A program made the translations under genes and the position numbers. From Spirochaetota bacterium (GTDB lineage Bacteria; Spirochaetota; Spirochaetia; Treponematales; Treponemataceae), in assembly GCA_023438065.1 (NCBI GenBank), contig JAEXRH010000006.1:34927-98926 (forward strand): a DNA stretch of 64,000 nucleotides, written 5' to 3'. Below are positions 1 through 8,817 of this stretch, piece by piece; positions within the stretch are counted from its first letter, which is position 1; each line of letters starts with the position of its first letter. The notes below the pieces were generated by a model. It saw only the letters and a list, made by a program, of their open reading frames with translations. It did no database searches and was not told the DNA's origin.

Positions 1-1
1 T

Positions 2-493
2 CCTGACGCCCGCCACGTCGTGCACGCCTTCGTGATCGGGCCGACCGCGGGGATCCTCGGGTGCTCGGACGACGGCGAGCCCGCGGGAACCGCGGGGCGA
101 CCCGCGCTCGAGGCGCTTAAGGGCTCCGGGCTCACGAACGCGCTCGTCACCGTCACCCGATGGTTCGGCGGCACGCTACTCGGCACGGGCGGGCTCGTGA
201 GGGCGTATGCCGACGCCGTGAAGGCGGTGCTCGCTGTCGCCCGCGTCGAGGAACTCGTCGAGACGCGCGAGTTTTCCTTCGCGGTCGCTTACGAGCTTCA
301 CGAGCGCGCGCGTCGGGTCATCGCCGAAGTCGGCGCCGAGATCGAACGGGAGGAATTCGCGACCGAGGTTTCCCTCTCGGGCCGCGTGGTCGCGTCGGAC
401 GCGGAAGCGCTCGCTTCCCGCCTTACCGACTGTTCGTCGGGGCGGATCGCCGTAACGTTATCAGAAGAAAGTCGGACGGGGCGCAGAACCTGA
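2..493 (+). CDS. yigZ: YigZ/IMPACT family protein, 5' truncated by the window edge
   Basis: The reading frame is open from the first bases of the window, and the residues before the first possible start (GTG at 20) already match the family, so the true start lies outside. The visible 164 residues include the IMPACT-domain signatures CSDDGEPAGTAGRP and VTRWFGGTLLGTGGLVRAY. A second small ferredoxin-like fold follows, as in YigZ. The family is linked to translation control and ribosome-associated regulation, but the bacterial role is not firmly settled. Its 3' end overlaps the convergent metallophosphoesterase gene by 71 nt. Family assignment is secure; function is by family only. Confidence 0.93.
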   Translation, partial: PDARHVVHAFVIGPTAGILGCSDDGEPAGTAGRPALEALKGSGLTNALVTVTRWFGGTLLGTGGLVRAYADAVKAVLAVARVEELVETREFSFAVAYELHERARRVIAEVGAEIEREEFATEVSLSGRVVASDAEALASRLTDCSSGRIAVTLSEESRTGRRT

Positions 494-1457
494 ATCGATA
501 CCGCTCGCCCGAATAGCCAGCTCCGTTCGAAACGATCACCGGGACGCCCCGTTCGAGTATCGTGCCGGTTCGGTACCGTTGCCCGTATTCCGAGGGAATC
601 ACGGGCGCGTACCCGAGGAGGGTGATCTGTCCCCCGTGGGTGTGGCCGCAAAGGACGAGGTCAAACCGCGCGATATCTTCCCGATCGAGGTTGCCCGCGA
701 GGTCGGGATTGTGGCACGAGAGGATCGTGAAACCCGAGTCGGGGAGCGCGTCGGCGAGGGCGGTGAGATTCGGCATTTCGTCGCGAAGGTCGGCGACCCC
801 CGCGATCGCGAGGCCGCGCGGGGTCTCGACGGCCGAGCCGTCGAGGACGACGATCCCGGCCGACCTGAGCGCCGCGACGATCCGGTTCTTGCCGTTATAG
901 AAATCGTGGTTGCCGAGCGTCGCGTACGAGCCTTCGCCCGCGCGGAAAGCCGACGCGGCCTCGGCGAATTCGCGCGAGTCCGCGCCCGAGAGCGTGAAGT
1001 CCCCGCCAAGTATCACGGCGTCGGGTTTCGCGGCGTTGATCTCGTCGACGAGCGCGTCGAGCCTTTCGCGGGAATACCGGTTCATGAAGTGGATGTCCGA
1101 AACGAAAGCGACCCGATACCCGTCGAGGCTCGCGCTCACGCGCGGGGAGACGACCGTGACCTCGCGCACGCGGTCGACCGTTTTCCCGCGCGCGCGCCGT
1201 TCCGTGACGATCGCGCTCGCAGGGGCGGTTTCGGCCGCACGCCAGGCTTCACCGTTTGACGCGGGCGCGCGGCGCATGGCGGCGAGGTCGGGATTCAGCA
1301 TGAACGACGCGCAGGACGCGGCGGTGAGCGGGCAAACGACCGCGAGCGTCGCGAGCGTCACGCGTCTCGCCGCGGCGACGAGACGGCGAGCCGTACGGGC
1401 GGCTGATCGCCTCACGCGCGAAAGATCGCGGTTTCGCCGGTTTCCGGTTGATTCCAT
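423..1457 (-). CDS. Calcineurin-like metallophosphoesterase, probable lipoprotein
   Basis: A 344-residue protein with all the dinuclear-metal motifs in order: SDIHF (D and H ligands), GGDF, GNHDF (catalytic Asn-His-Asp), SCHNP and GHTHGGQ near the C-terminus. This layout resembles the YkuE/LpxH-like membrane-associated phosphoesterases. The N-terminus is long and arginine-rich, followed by a hydrophobic stretch ending LTAASC, which can be read as a lipobox, so it may be a lipoprotein facing the periplasm. The substrate is unknown; YkuE-type enzymes act on phosphodiester or phospholipid substrates. The ATG at 1457 is kept, although the basic N-terminal extension is unusual. It converges on yigZ with a 71-nt 3' overlap. 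Confidence 0.9.
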   Translation of the reverse strand: MESTGNRRNRDLSRVRRSAARTARRLVAAARRVTLATLAVVCPLTAASCASFMLNPDLAAMRRAPASNGEAWRAAETAPASAIVTERRARGKTVDRVREVTVVSPRVSASLDGYRVAFVSDIHFMNRYSRERLDALVDEINAAKPDAVILGGDFTLSGADSREFAEAASAFRAGEGSYATLGNHDFYNGKNRIVAALRSAGIVVLDGSAVETPRGLAIAGVADLRDEMPNLTALADALPDSGFTILSCHNPDLAGNLDREDIARFDLVLCGHTHGGQITLLGYAPVIPSEYGQRYRTGTILERGVPVIVSNGAGYSGERYRFRFCAPSDFLLITLRRSAPTNSR

Positions 1458-1519
1458 ATACCGACACTATACCAGCGATCGCGCGCGCGCGGGAAGCGTT
1501 ACCGATCGAGCGCTCGCCG

Positions 1520-2587
1520 TCAGCGGTAGTCCGAAACCGTCTCGAGCGCGCCCCGTACCCGCCTTCGCGCGGTCTTCCGTCCCCGCTCGAGGATGAAGGA
1601 TTCAACCATGCACGCGGCCCTGAGCGTCTCGTCTTCGCAGCGGAAACCCCGTTTCCTGACGAACGAACGTGAGGTCGCGATCGCCCGTTCGTATCGCTCG
1701 AGATTGGCGATGAAGCGGGGAAGGGCTTCGTCGATTCCGTCGATCGTTGACCAATCGCCGAACCCGGAATGGTGAAGTTTTCGCGCATTGAGGATCTGTT
1801 CATATTGACCCGAGACGGGAATCGCGAAAACGGGTTTCCCGAGGGCCAGTGCCTCGGATATTGCCTGATGGCCCGCCGCGGCGACGAGGGCGCGACACCC
1901 CGCGAGCGACTCGTCGTAGTCTCCCGTCGGATCGGGGAATACGCGGAAATTTTCCTTGCCGAGCGCGGAGATGACCGGCTCGAGCGCATCCCGGTACCCG
2001 GTTTTCGCGTACGCGACGATGTAGTCGCCCCTCGTTATTCGCCGTTCCCTGAGCGATCGGCGAATGATGGGCCCGACGTCGCCGTCGAAAAAGGAGCACA
2101 CGATTTTCCTGTCCGCGAACGCCGTCATGTATCGCGAGACCGCGCATGCCGCGAGCCATTCGATTACGTTCGCCGGATCCCGCTCTCTCGTCCGCTCGAC
2201 GACGGAGGGGTGATTCAGTTGCACCACCGGAATGCCGAGCCTTTTCGCCGCGCGGGACGCGAAGGGCTCGAAGTCCGACAGGACGGCGTCTAATCCCGCG
2301 TCCCGCATCTCGCGCGCGATCGCCGAAATCGTCTTGCCCGACGCAAGAAGGATTCCCGCGTTCGCGCTTACGGTCGCGGCCCAGTCGAGGGTGAAACCCC
2401 GTTGAACGAACCGGTAGTGGGGAAGCACGCTGATCTCCGTTCCGGGGAACAGCTCTGACAGTTCTCCGGCAAGGTGCGCCGGCACCCAAAAGGCGAGCTC
2501 GTAACGCGTCTGCAGCTGTTCCGCCAACGCGAGCGCGCGTGAAAAGTGTCCGCGTCCCTCGCCATTGATCGATATTCCTATTTTCAC
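1520..2587 (-). CDS. MJ1255/VC2487-like family glycosyltransferase
   Basis: A 355-residue GT-B-type protein. The start is a GTG at 2587, chosen because a strong GAGGAGG lies 7 nt upstream; a longer frame to 2716 has no such site. The N-terminus IGISINGEGRGHFSRA matches the glycine-rich loop of the MJ1255/VC2487 family. SDFEPFASRAAKRLGIPVV is the central family motif. AAGHQAISEALALGKPVFA near residue 265 is the donor-nucleotide-binding region typical of MurG-like enzymes. Acceptor and donor are unknown; cell-surface glycan assembly is likely by family. It is transcribed divergently from the diguanylate cyclase. Confidence 0.87.
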   Translation of the reverse strand: MKIGISINGEGRGHFSRALALAEQLQTRYELAFWVPAHLAGELSELFPGTEISVLPHYRFVQRGFTLDWAATVSANAGILLASGKTISAIAREMRDAGLDAVLSDFEPFASRAAKRLGIPVVQLNHPSVVERTRERDPANVIEWLAACAVSRYMTAFADRKIVCSFFDGDVGPIIRRSLRERRITRGDYIVAYAKTGYRDALEPVISALGKENFRVFPDPTGDYDESLAGCRALVAAAGHQAISEALALGKPVFAIPVSGQYEQILNARKLHHSGFGDWSTIDGIDEALPRFIANLERYERAIATSRSFVRKRGFRCEDETLRAACMVESFILERGRKTARRRVRGALETVSDYR

Positions 2588-2716
2588 GGTATGCCTCCTC
2601 GCGGAAAGCGCCTCAAGGGCTCCCCGTCGCCTCGAAGTATGGAACGGTTCCGTGAACGGCCGGTTAACGCGCGGGTAAATAACGGTGAGTTTTACGTAAG
2701 GCTTTCGTGAAGTCAT

Positions 2717-2746
2717 TTGCGTTCCCGATCCGATACGGCTTATGCT
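2717..2746 (+). promoter_or_regulatory. Candidate sigma-70-type promoter of the diguanylate cyclase gene
   Basis: TTGCGT at 2717-2722 and TATGCT at 2741-2746 are separated by 18 bp and lie about 30 bp upstream of the chosen ATG. This is a sequence match only. Confidence 0.4.
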
Positions 2747-2778
2747 TACGAAAGATCGCGATTCCCAAAGGGGGCGGT

Positions 2779-3957
2779 ATGTCGATAGATACGGCGGGTC
2801 TCAGGCGTCGGGTACGGGTTTCGCGCCGGCTTGAGCTCGCGCGCGAAAGGGCGGAACGGAACTATAACGCGTTTTTGGCCGTAGCCGCGGTCGTTTTCTC
2901 CGTTTCGCTCTCGTCGATCCTCATGGACTTTCTCATCCCGAGGGGCGAGAGCCTCGCTGCCGTCGCCTTCGCGTACGTCACGGTGTACTCGATCGCGCTC
3001 GCCCTCTCGTCGGTCTCCATCGCCTTTTTCCTCGCGATGTACCGAAAGCGGTCCTCGCGCGCGGTCACCGTCGCTTCCGTGGCGCTCTCGCTCGCGGTAA
3101 TCGCCGTCGGGGTTGCGCTCTCCGTCCTCGATGGCCTTTCAGGGCGAAACCTCGCGGCCGCGCTCGTCGGCACGATGGTCGTGTCCATCGCCCTTACCGC
3201 CGAGACCTGGGTCTATTTCGCGCTCGAGGCGTGGTTTCTGCTCCTTTTCGGCGTCGCGTACGCCGTGTCGAGCCGCGCGCGGGCGGATCCCGCGACCTTC
3301 GCCCGGGTCGCCTTTATCGCCGGGGGATCGCTGTCGATCGGGCTCTATGTCGGGAATTTACGGGAGCTTGTCGCGATTCTCTCGATGGAGTTCGAGGAGC
3401 GGGAACGCGAGCTGCGGGACGCGCTCGTGCGCGACCGGCTCACCGGCGCGTATAACCGGATATTCATGGACGAGTACCTCACGAAACAGGTTCGGGGAAT
3501 GCACCGTTACGGCGATACGATCGCGATCCTTCTTTTCGATATCGACCGTCTGCGCAGGGTGAACGAGGAACTCGGTCGCGACCGGGGGGATAACGCGCTC
3601 AAGGAGCTCGTCTCGGTTTTGACGGAGCATGTCAGGGATTCGGATCTCGTCGCGCGCACGGGCGGCGGTGAATTCGCGGTGCTCCTGCCGCGGACCGGAC
3701 TCGAGAACGCGGTCGCCGTGGCTGATAAGCTTCGTTCGCGCGTGGCCGAGCGCGATTTCGACGGTATACCCTGGCGCCTGACCGTGTCAGGCGGCGTCGG
3801 CATGCTCAAGGCCGGGGATACTCTCGGCTCGGCCCTCTCCCGCGTCGACGAGGCCTTGTCGGCAGCGAAGCGGGGCGGGAGGGACCGCGTCGAGGCGGTG
3901 CTTCCCGCCCCGTCCGGGGACGGCGACGGGAACGATGAGGCTTCGTCCGGTTACTGA
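2779..3957 (+). CDS. Membrane diguanylate cyclase with GGGEF active-site variant
   Basis: 392 residues. The start at 2779 is preferred over an upstream ATG because AAAGGGGGCGG precedes it and the extra 24 codons look non-coding. After a basic N-terminus come about six hydrophobic segments (residues about 35-210), then a GGDEF domain. The domain is introduced by RDRLTGAYNR and includes the metal-binding region LLFDIDRLRRVNE. The signature loop reads GGGEF instead of GG(D/E)EF. The inhibitory RxxD site is present as RDSD exactly five residues before it. GGDEF proteins make c-di-GMP from two GTP. The Gly in the third position removes a metal-ligand/catalytic acid, so activity is uncertain and a c-di-GMP receptor role is possible. 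Confidence 0.88.
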   Translation: MSIDTAGLRRRVRVSRRLELARERAERNYNAFLAVAAVVFSVSLSSILMDFLIPRGESLAAVAFAYVTVYSIALALSSVSIAFFLAMYRKRSSRAVTVASVALSLAVIAVGVALSVLDGLSGRNLAAALVGTMVVSIALTAETWVYFALEAWFLLLFGVAYAVSSRARADPATFARVAFIAGGSLSIGLYVGNLRELVAILSMEFEERERELRDALVRDRLTGAYNRIFMDEYLTKQVRGMHRYGDTIAILLFDIDRLRRVNEELGRDRGDNALKELVSVLTEHVRDSDLVARTGGGEFAVLLPRTGLENAVAVADKLRSRVAERDFDGIPWRLTVSGGVGMLKAGDTLGSALSRVDEALSAAKRGGRDRVEAVLPAPSGDGDGNDEASSGY

Positions 3958-5864
3958 GGGTATTCGATCCTGAAGGTACGCTCCGTCTTCCCCTCGCCGA
4001 AGTCGAACTTGACGCCGTCGAACGAGAAATCTTTCATGAGCGTAGCGAGGTCGACGCCCATCGTGATCCCTTCCGTGGGAACGCCGTTCTTGAAATCGGG
4101 ATCGAAGTTCTTGTTCGCGTCGTGGAACACGAAGATCGCGCAGGGCCCGAACGGGACGTCAGGTATCGAGAAAGTCGCCGTCGAGGCGGTGCACTCGGTC
4201 GAGCCCGTGGTTATGAAGTTGTCGGGCGAGATCGGGTCGCTCGTGTATACCGAGTAGATTATCTGGCCGCCGCGCGCCGCGTCGAGCCCCTCAACCGTAA
4301 GGGTGAGGGTTCCCGAACCCGCGCTCGCCGCCCCGTCGCTCGTCTTTGCCGGATCGTAGGCGGCCTCCTGCACCGAGAAGGTGAGCCATCCCGGCTCCTT
4401 GTGATACCGTCTCGCGCTTCCGACCGTCTTGCGGTGCCGGCCCTCGAGGATCTTCGCCGAGGGCGTCGTGTAGTATTCCCCTTTGCGGTTGACGAACCAG
4501 ATCGTGACGGGCCGGTCGTTGTAGCGCGTGAGGTCGGGTCCGAAGGAAGCGTTCGGCCAGAAGATCGCGTGGTTCCCGAACGGGACGAACCCCGCGGGGA
4601 TATAGAGGTAGTGCTCGTTATTCGGGAAGTAGTAGCGGAAGATGCCGAATGTGTGCTCGCTGCCGTGGACGAACACGTCGCCCGGCTTGACGAGCGGGGC
4701 GAGGTCCTTCTTCGCGACGTCGGCGGGCCCGTTCACCTCCTCGGTGTACACGCGGGCGAGGGTCGGCGCGCACGCGAGCGCGTAGCAGGCGAAAATCGCC
4801 GCGACCACGAGGTTCTTCCGGAACCCCTGGACGAAGTAGGCGAAGGCGAGGATCAAAAGCCCGAGCGCCGCGGTAAAATAACGATCGTAGAGGATCGGCT
4901 TGTAGGCGATCGAGAGGACGATCGCTGCGGTGAAGAGTCCAAGATAGGTCGCGAGCGCGGAGACCGCGAGGAAGGCGTCTTCCTTTTTCGTCATGACCGC
5001 GCGAACGGCCGCGAAGACGCCGAGGCCGAACACGGCGAGGAAGAGCGCGGTCGCAAAGCCGTTGAGTCCCCAGGAGAAGCGCTGCATGAAGGGGTAGGTG
5101 AGCGCGTGGACGGCAGCGATGAAGTCGACCGGCGGGATCCAGAAGTTGCTCTTCACGCGCGCTGCCTGCCTGACGAGGAAGGTAAGCCAGGGAGCGTAGA
5201 GCGCGACGGTGACGACTGCCGTGAGGATCGACGCCTTGAGCCGCTTTCCCCCTTCCGCCTTCGAGCGGCCCGCGATGACCGCGACGAGGAGGATGAACCA
5301 ATAGAGGGCGACCGCGACGAGTCCGTAATAGTGGGTGTAAGAGGCGGCGAGGGTCAGCGCGGAAAGCGCGATCCAGTCCCGGGAGCGGGAACGCTTCAGC
5401 GCGAAGAAGCCCGCGATCACCGTGGCGGTGACGAAGAAAGCGAGGAGGGTGTACATGCGAGCCTCCCTTCCCGCGGCTATGGTCATCGGGGTCGCGAGGA
5501 TCGCGAGCGAGAAGAAAAGTCCTCCCCGATTGCCCCACAGTTTGCGCAAGGGGAAAAAGCCGAGGCCCGCGAGCGCGAGGACCCCGATCGCCGAGAGGCT
5601 CCGTACGGCGGCCTCCGAATCGCCCGCCACGAGCGTGATCGCGCGAAGGAGCAGGTAATAGAGGGGAGGATGGCTATCGGCCGCGATCATCGGGACCATT
5701 TCCGCGACCGGGTGACGCGCGGCAGCGGCGGAGTAGCTCTCGTCGTACCAGAGCGAATCCGCTCCTATGCGGAAGAATGCCATGAAAACGCCGAGCGCGA
5801 GCGCGGCGATCCAGACGAGTTTCCATCGTGCGTCCTTGAGGGACGCGTCAGCGCGATATTCCAT
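3951..5864 (-). CDS. GT39-like membrane glycosyltransferase with C-terminal DUF2141 domain
   Basis: 637 residues. The ATG at 5864 has AAAAGGAG 9 nt upstream; the frame extends further to 6110, but that part runs through the promoter. The first 450 residues are a multi-pass membrane protein with many hydrophobic segments. Near residue 38 it has SLWYDESYS, the acidic luminal/periplasmic motif of GT39/ArnT-type glycosyltransferases that use polyprenyl-phosphate sugars, followed by ADSHPPLYYLLLR. Residues about 510-637 are a soluble domain with HDANKNFDPD and GVPTEG, the hallmark of DUF2141, a secreted beta-sandwich of unknown role. The fusion is unusual. Likely role: transfer of sugar to lipid or protein at the outer face of the membrane. 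Confidence 0.82.
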   Translation of the reverse strand: MEYRADASLKDARWKLVWIAALALGVFMAFFRIGADSLWYDESYSAAAARHPVAEMVPMIAADSHPPLYYLLLRAITLVAGDSEAAVRSLSAIGVLALAGLGFFPLRKLWGNRGGLFFSLAILATPMTIAAGREARMYTLLAFFVTATVIAGFFALKRSRSRDWIALSALTLAASYTHYYGLVAVALYWFILLVAVIAGRSKAEGGKRLKASILTAVVTVALYAPWLTFLVRQAARVKSNFWIPPVDFIAAVHALTYPFMQRFSWGLNGFATALFLAVFGLGVFAAVRAVMTKKEDAFLAVSALATYLGLFTAAIVLSIAYKPILYDRYFTAALGLLILAFAYFVQGFRKNLVVAAIFACYALACAPTLARVYTEEVNGPADVAKKDLAPLVKPGDVFVHGSEHTFGIFRYYFPNNEHYLYIPAGFVPFGNHAIFWPNASFGPDLTRYNDRPVTIWFVNRKGEYYTTPSAKILEGRHRKTVGSARRYHKEPGWLTFSVQEAAYDPAKTSDGAASAGSGTLTLTVEGLDAARGGQIIYSVYTSDPISPDNFITTGSTECTASTATFSIPDVPFGPCAIFVFHDANKNFDPDFKNGVPTEGITMGVDLATLMKDFSFDGVKFDFGEGKTERTFRIEYPQ

Positions 5865-5936
5865 AATCCAGCTCCTTTTGGTTTTCATATCGTGTATGGA
5901 CCGTGCTAAAAAAACGCGCACAGTAGTCGCATGGTG

Positions 5937-5966
5937 AGTATCCAGGGGGTTCGCGCGATCTGTCAA
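5937..5966 (-). promoter_or_regulatory. Candidate promoter for the GT39-DUF2141 gene
   Basis: On the minus strand, a consensus TTGACA (5961-5966) is followed after 18 bp by GATACT (5937-5942), about 73 bp upstream of the ATG. Confidence 0.5.
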
Positions 5967-6047
5967 TAAAGGTGCTTCCAATTCAGTGGAAACACTGAGG
6001 AGCCGTTGCCTTTTTCGGATGTACCCGAAGGCCTTTCGGGAACCAGG

Positions 6048-6076
6048 TTGAAGACCCGCGGGAAGGGGTGTATACT
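6048..6076 (+). promoter_or_regulatory. Candidate promoter of the first InlB-repeat lipoprotein gene
   Basis: TTGAAG at 6048-6053 and TATACT at 6071-6076 are spaced by exactly 17 bp, about 90 bp upstream of the ATG at 6168. With the divergent promoter at 5937-5966 it accounts for the roughly 300-bp gap between the two genes. I see nothing else in that gap. Confidence 0.55.
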
Positions 6077-6167
6077 CACGCGTAAACGGGGCGTGCAACG
6101 GACCTGACATACCGCGAGTACCGTCTTGCAGGTCGCCGGTTATCTTGGCGCTATTCGGGAGTTACAC

Positions 6168-8429
6168 ATGAGAAAGGTTCGTTTGTTCGCGGGATTATCC
6201 GTATCCATCATGATGATCGCGTCGATCCTTCAATTCGCATCCTGTAATTTCGATCTCGAAAGCGCCGCGAACGCGCGGAAAGCGACGGTGACCGTTTCGA
6301 TTTCCGGCGCGGGACGGGAACCCCGGTCGGTCGACGGCGGATCTGTCGCCCACGGCCGCGCGCTGTCGGCGAACGCGGGTTTTCTCTATCTTCAGGCCGG
6401 GATTACGGCCGAGACCGCGAAACTCTACGGGCCATACCCGGTATCCGCGGGAGCTACCGTGACGATCACCGATCTCGATGCCGGTACGTATCCCGCGATT
6501 TCCCTGCTCTTCGTAGCCGACCTTCCCTCCTCACCGCTGTCGCCGATCATACCCGAGACGCAGAGCGCCGAGGGGATGCGTCTCGCGACCCAGACCGCCC
6601 TTGCCGATTCTCCCGGCGTCCGCGACGCGGCTTCGGTCGGGTACGTCGCCGATTTCACGGTCGTTTGGGGGAAGAATAACGCGATCAAGGCGAGTCTCGT
6701 TCCCCTTACCGCGCTCGAGCCGAATACCGACGGATTCGTCGATATCGCCGGATTGCCCTCGGGCGTTACCCGCCGGTTCGTCAAGGTTTCCGGTCTTCTT
6801 TCGAAGTTCCCGACCGACGGCGCCGGCATGGTGCGGGCGCTCAGGATGACGGTGAGGAATACCGACGCGTATCCCGTAACCGTGAGCGGTATCGGCCTTT
6901 ATGACGCGAGCGGCAGATTCGTCGCCCGCGAAAATCCCGCGGCTTCGTTGCTTAACGGCGAAAGCGTTTCCCGGAGCGTCGAGTGGACAGGCGACGACGA
7001 GTACTACGCGTACGTCGAATTTTCCGGTCTTAACGTAAGCTGCTCGTTCCTGCCGACGCTCACCATGATACGCACGGTTACCTTCAACGCGAATGGCGGC
7101 ACCGGGAGCATGGCCTCGCGGTCGGTCCTCGAGGGCTCGTCGATTGCGCTCCCCGAGAACGGCTTTTCTAACACGGGCAGCACCTTCCTCGGTTGGGCGA
7201 CGATCCCGGATGCCACCGTCCCCGAATTCTATCCCGGTGACTCGTTTACCGTCGGCGACGGAGACCCGGTTTTCTACGCGATCTGGGCGGCGCCCTCGAC
7301 GGTCCGCACGATCACCTACGACGGAAACGGCGGCTCGGGCAGCATGAACGCGCAATCGGGTCCTTCCGGCGCGACGATAGCGCTCGCCGCGAACGGCTTT
7401 AACCGTTCAGGCTATACCTTCCAGGGCTGGTCGGCCCTTTCGGCCGCGACGACCCCGGAATATCCCGCGGGGTACCCCTACACACTCGGCGCGGGCAACG
7501 TGACCCTCTACGCGATATGGCGAGACCAGACGGCCCCCACGATTGTTACTCCCGCGTTCCAGAGCCAGTACTCCAACACGATCCTCGCGACGAACGCGCT
7601 GATGACGGTTTCCGAGCTTGGGCGGGGAATACGTTCAATCATCGTTTCGGGCGCGGCGTCGTTCACCTCGCCGAAGATACTTATCGGCGCTTCGATCCTG
7701 ACGCCTACGGTTTCGGGATCGACCTTGACGCTAACCGATCCCGTGACGGTCTCGGGCACGATAGCGATATCCGGAATCAATCTCCCCGCGGGCGACGGAA
7801 GCAAGACGGTAACCTTCACGATTACCGACGACGAGGGGAACGCGAGCGGCGAAGCGTCGGCACAAATCACGCTCGACATGACGAAGCCGACGCTCACCAT
7901 CACTCCTGAATCGTTTACGTATGTCTTGGGCGGAACGGTCATGAACGGCTCGACGGTATATACGACCGGCGCGGGAACTCTCTATTGCAATTCTTCCGAT
8001 ACCGGTTCGGATATCAACGGTTCTTCGGCGGCCGGATGGAATGTTGCCGGAACTCCCGCTACGTATCAAACGGCGGGCGCCTCGTGGATATCCGTCAGCG
8101 ATCGCGCGGGTAACGTCACCACGATCAATTTCACGACGGTGCTGGATGTTAGCCCGCCGAGCGTTGATAACGTTACCGTGGACGGTACTCTGTATGTCTC
8201 CGGAGGACACGCGACGTTGACCGCGGGAAATACCTATTCCTTAAGTGTATCGGCAAATGATCAGACCGGTGTTGTTGAGTACAGCCTCGATGGTACGGTT
8301 TTTCAAGCCTCACCGGTTTTTGACGTGTTAATCTCGACTGGAGACACATACTATTTCGTCTACGTGAGGGATGCCTTGGGTAATACGTCGGGCGCCGGCG
8401 GATTCCAGCTTGCGGTAACCGGACAATGA
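6168..8429 (+). CDS. Surface lipoprotein with two InlB B-type repeats and Ig-like tail
   Basis: 753 residues. The ATG at 6168 has CGGGAG about 8 nt upstream. A signal peptide ends in LQFASC, a good spirochaete lipobox, giving a lipidated Cys around residue 25. Residues about 300-455 hold two tandem InlB B repeats (Flg_new/Listeria-Bacteroides type). These are marked by VTFNANGGTGSM..FLGWA..FYAIW and ITYDGNGGSGSM..FQGWS..LYAIW. The remaining 300 residues are Thr/Ser/Gly-rich and beta-predicted, with repeated TDDEGNASGEA and SDRAGNVT phrases like those of bacterial Ig-like domains. Such proteins are generally exposed adhesive or scaffold proteins. The next gene is of the same type and was probably acquired or duplicated with it. 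Confidence 0.85.
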   Translation: MRKVRLFAGLSVSIMMIASILQFASCNFDLESAANARKATVTVSISGAGREPRSVDGGSVAHGRALSANAGFLYLQAGITAETAKLYGPYPVSAGATVTITDLDAGTYPAISLLFVADLPSSPLSPIIPETQSAEGMRLATQTALADSPGVRDAASVGYVADFTVVWGKNNAIKASLVPLTALEPNTDGFVDIAGLPSGVTRRFVKVSGLLSKFPTDGAGMVRALRMTVRNTDAYPVTVSGIGLYDASGRFVARENPAASLLNGESVSRSVEWTGDDEYYAYVEFSGLNVSCSFLPTLTMIRTVTFNANGGTGSMASRSVLEGSSIALPENGFSNTGSTFLGWATIPDATVPEFYPGDSFTVGDGDPVFYAIWAAPSTVRTITYDGNGGSGSMNAQSGPSGATIALAANGFNRSGYTFQGWSALSAATTPEYPAGYPYTLGAGNVTLYAIWRDQTAPTIVTPAFQSQYSNTILATNALMTVSELGRGIRSIIVSGAASFTSPKILIGASILTPTVSGSTLTLTDPVTVSGTIAISGINLPAGDGSKTVTFTITDDEGNASGEASAQITLDMTKPTLTITPESFTYVLGGTVMNGSTVYTTGAGTLYCNSSDTGSDINGSSAAGWNVAGTPATYQTAGASWISVSDRAGNVTTINFTTVLDVSPPSVDNVTVDGTLYVSGGHATLTAGNTYSLSVSANDQTGVVEYSLDGTVFQASPVFDVLISTGDTYYFVYVRDALGNTSGAGGFQLAVTGQ

Positions 8430-8817
8430 GTAATCGGGATATGCCGGCTCTGTAATTAATGGTGGATATACTATGATTTATAAACCAAAAGTGGGGAAGA
8501 TCAAATAATTCATGGTTAAGGCATAATCGGTTTCTTCCTGGTTATCGTGTTTGCGTTTGACTTTTCGAATTTAATGAGTTCTTCATTGACCGACGACCCG
8601 GTTACCTGTCGGAATTTCGGTTTGGTAACGTTCAGTTCCGGTTGTATTCGGAAGCGTCGATTCGGATACCCAAACCGTCACGGCGCCTGCAGCTACCTGA
8701 AGGCGATACCGCTCGGGAACTCCATGGTTCAGCAGCGGGTGGATGCTGAGTAATCTTTGTTACTGTGGTACTTTTCAGTACTATCAAGCTCATGAAAAAA
8801 AAGCAAGGGTACAAAAA
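8430..8817. other. Intergenic region of about 390 bp, visibly more AT-rich than its surroundings
   Basis: No convincing gene is seen. A 58-codon open stretch on the minus strand (8592-8765) reads like protein but has no start or ribosome-binding site, so it may be debris of a gene. The only candidate signal is a weak promoter, TTGTTA (8757-8762) and TACTAT (8779-8784) with 16-bp spacing, in front of the RCC1 gene. Confidence 0.4.

Noticed and set aside
8592..8765. 58-codon open stretch on the minus strand in the gap between the two InlB-type genes
   Set aside because: Protein-like in parts but lacks a start codon, ribosome-binding site and any recognised family; kept only as possible debris.
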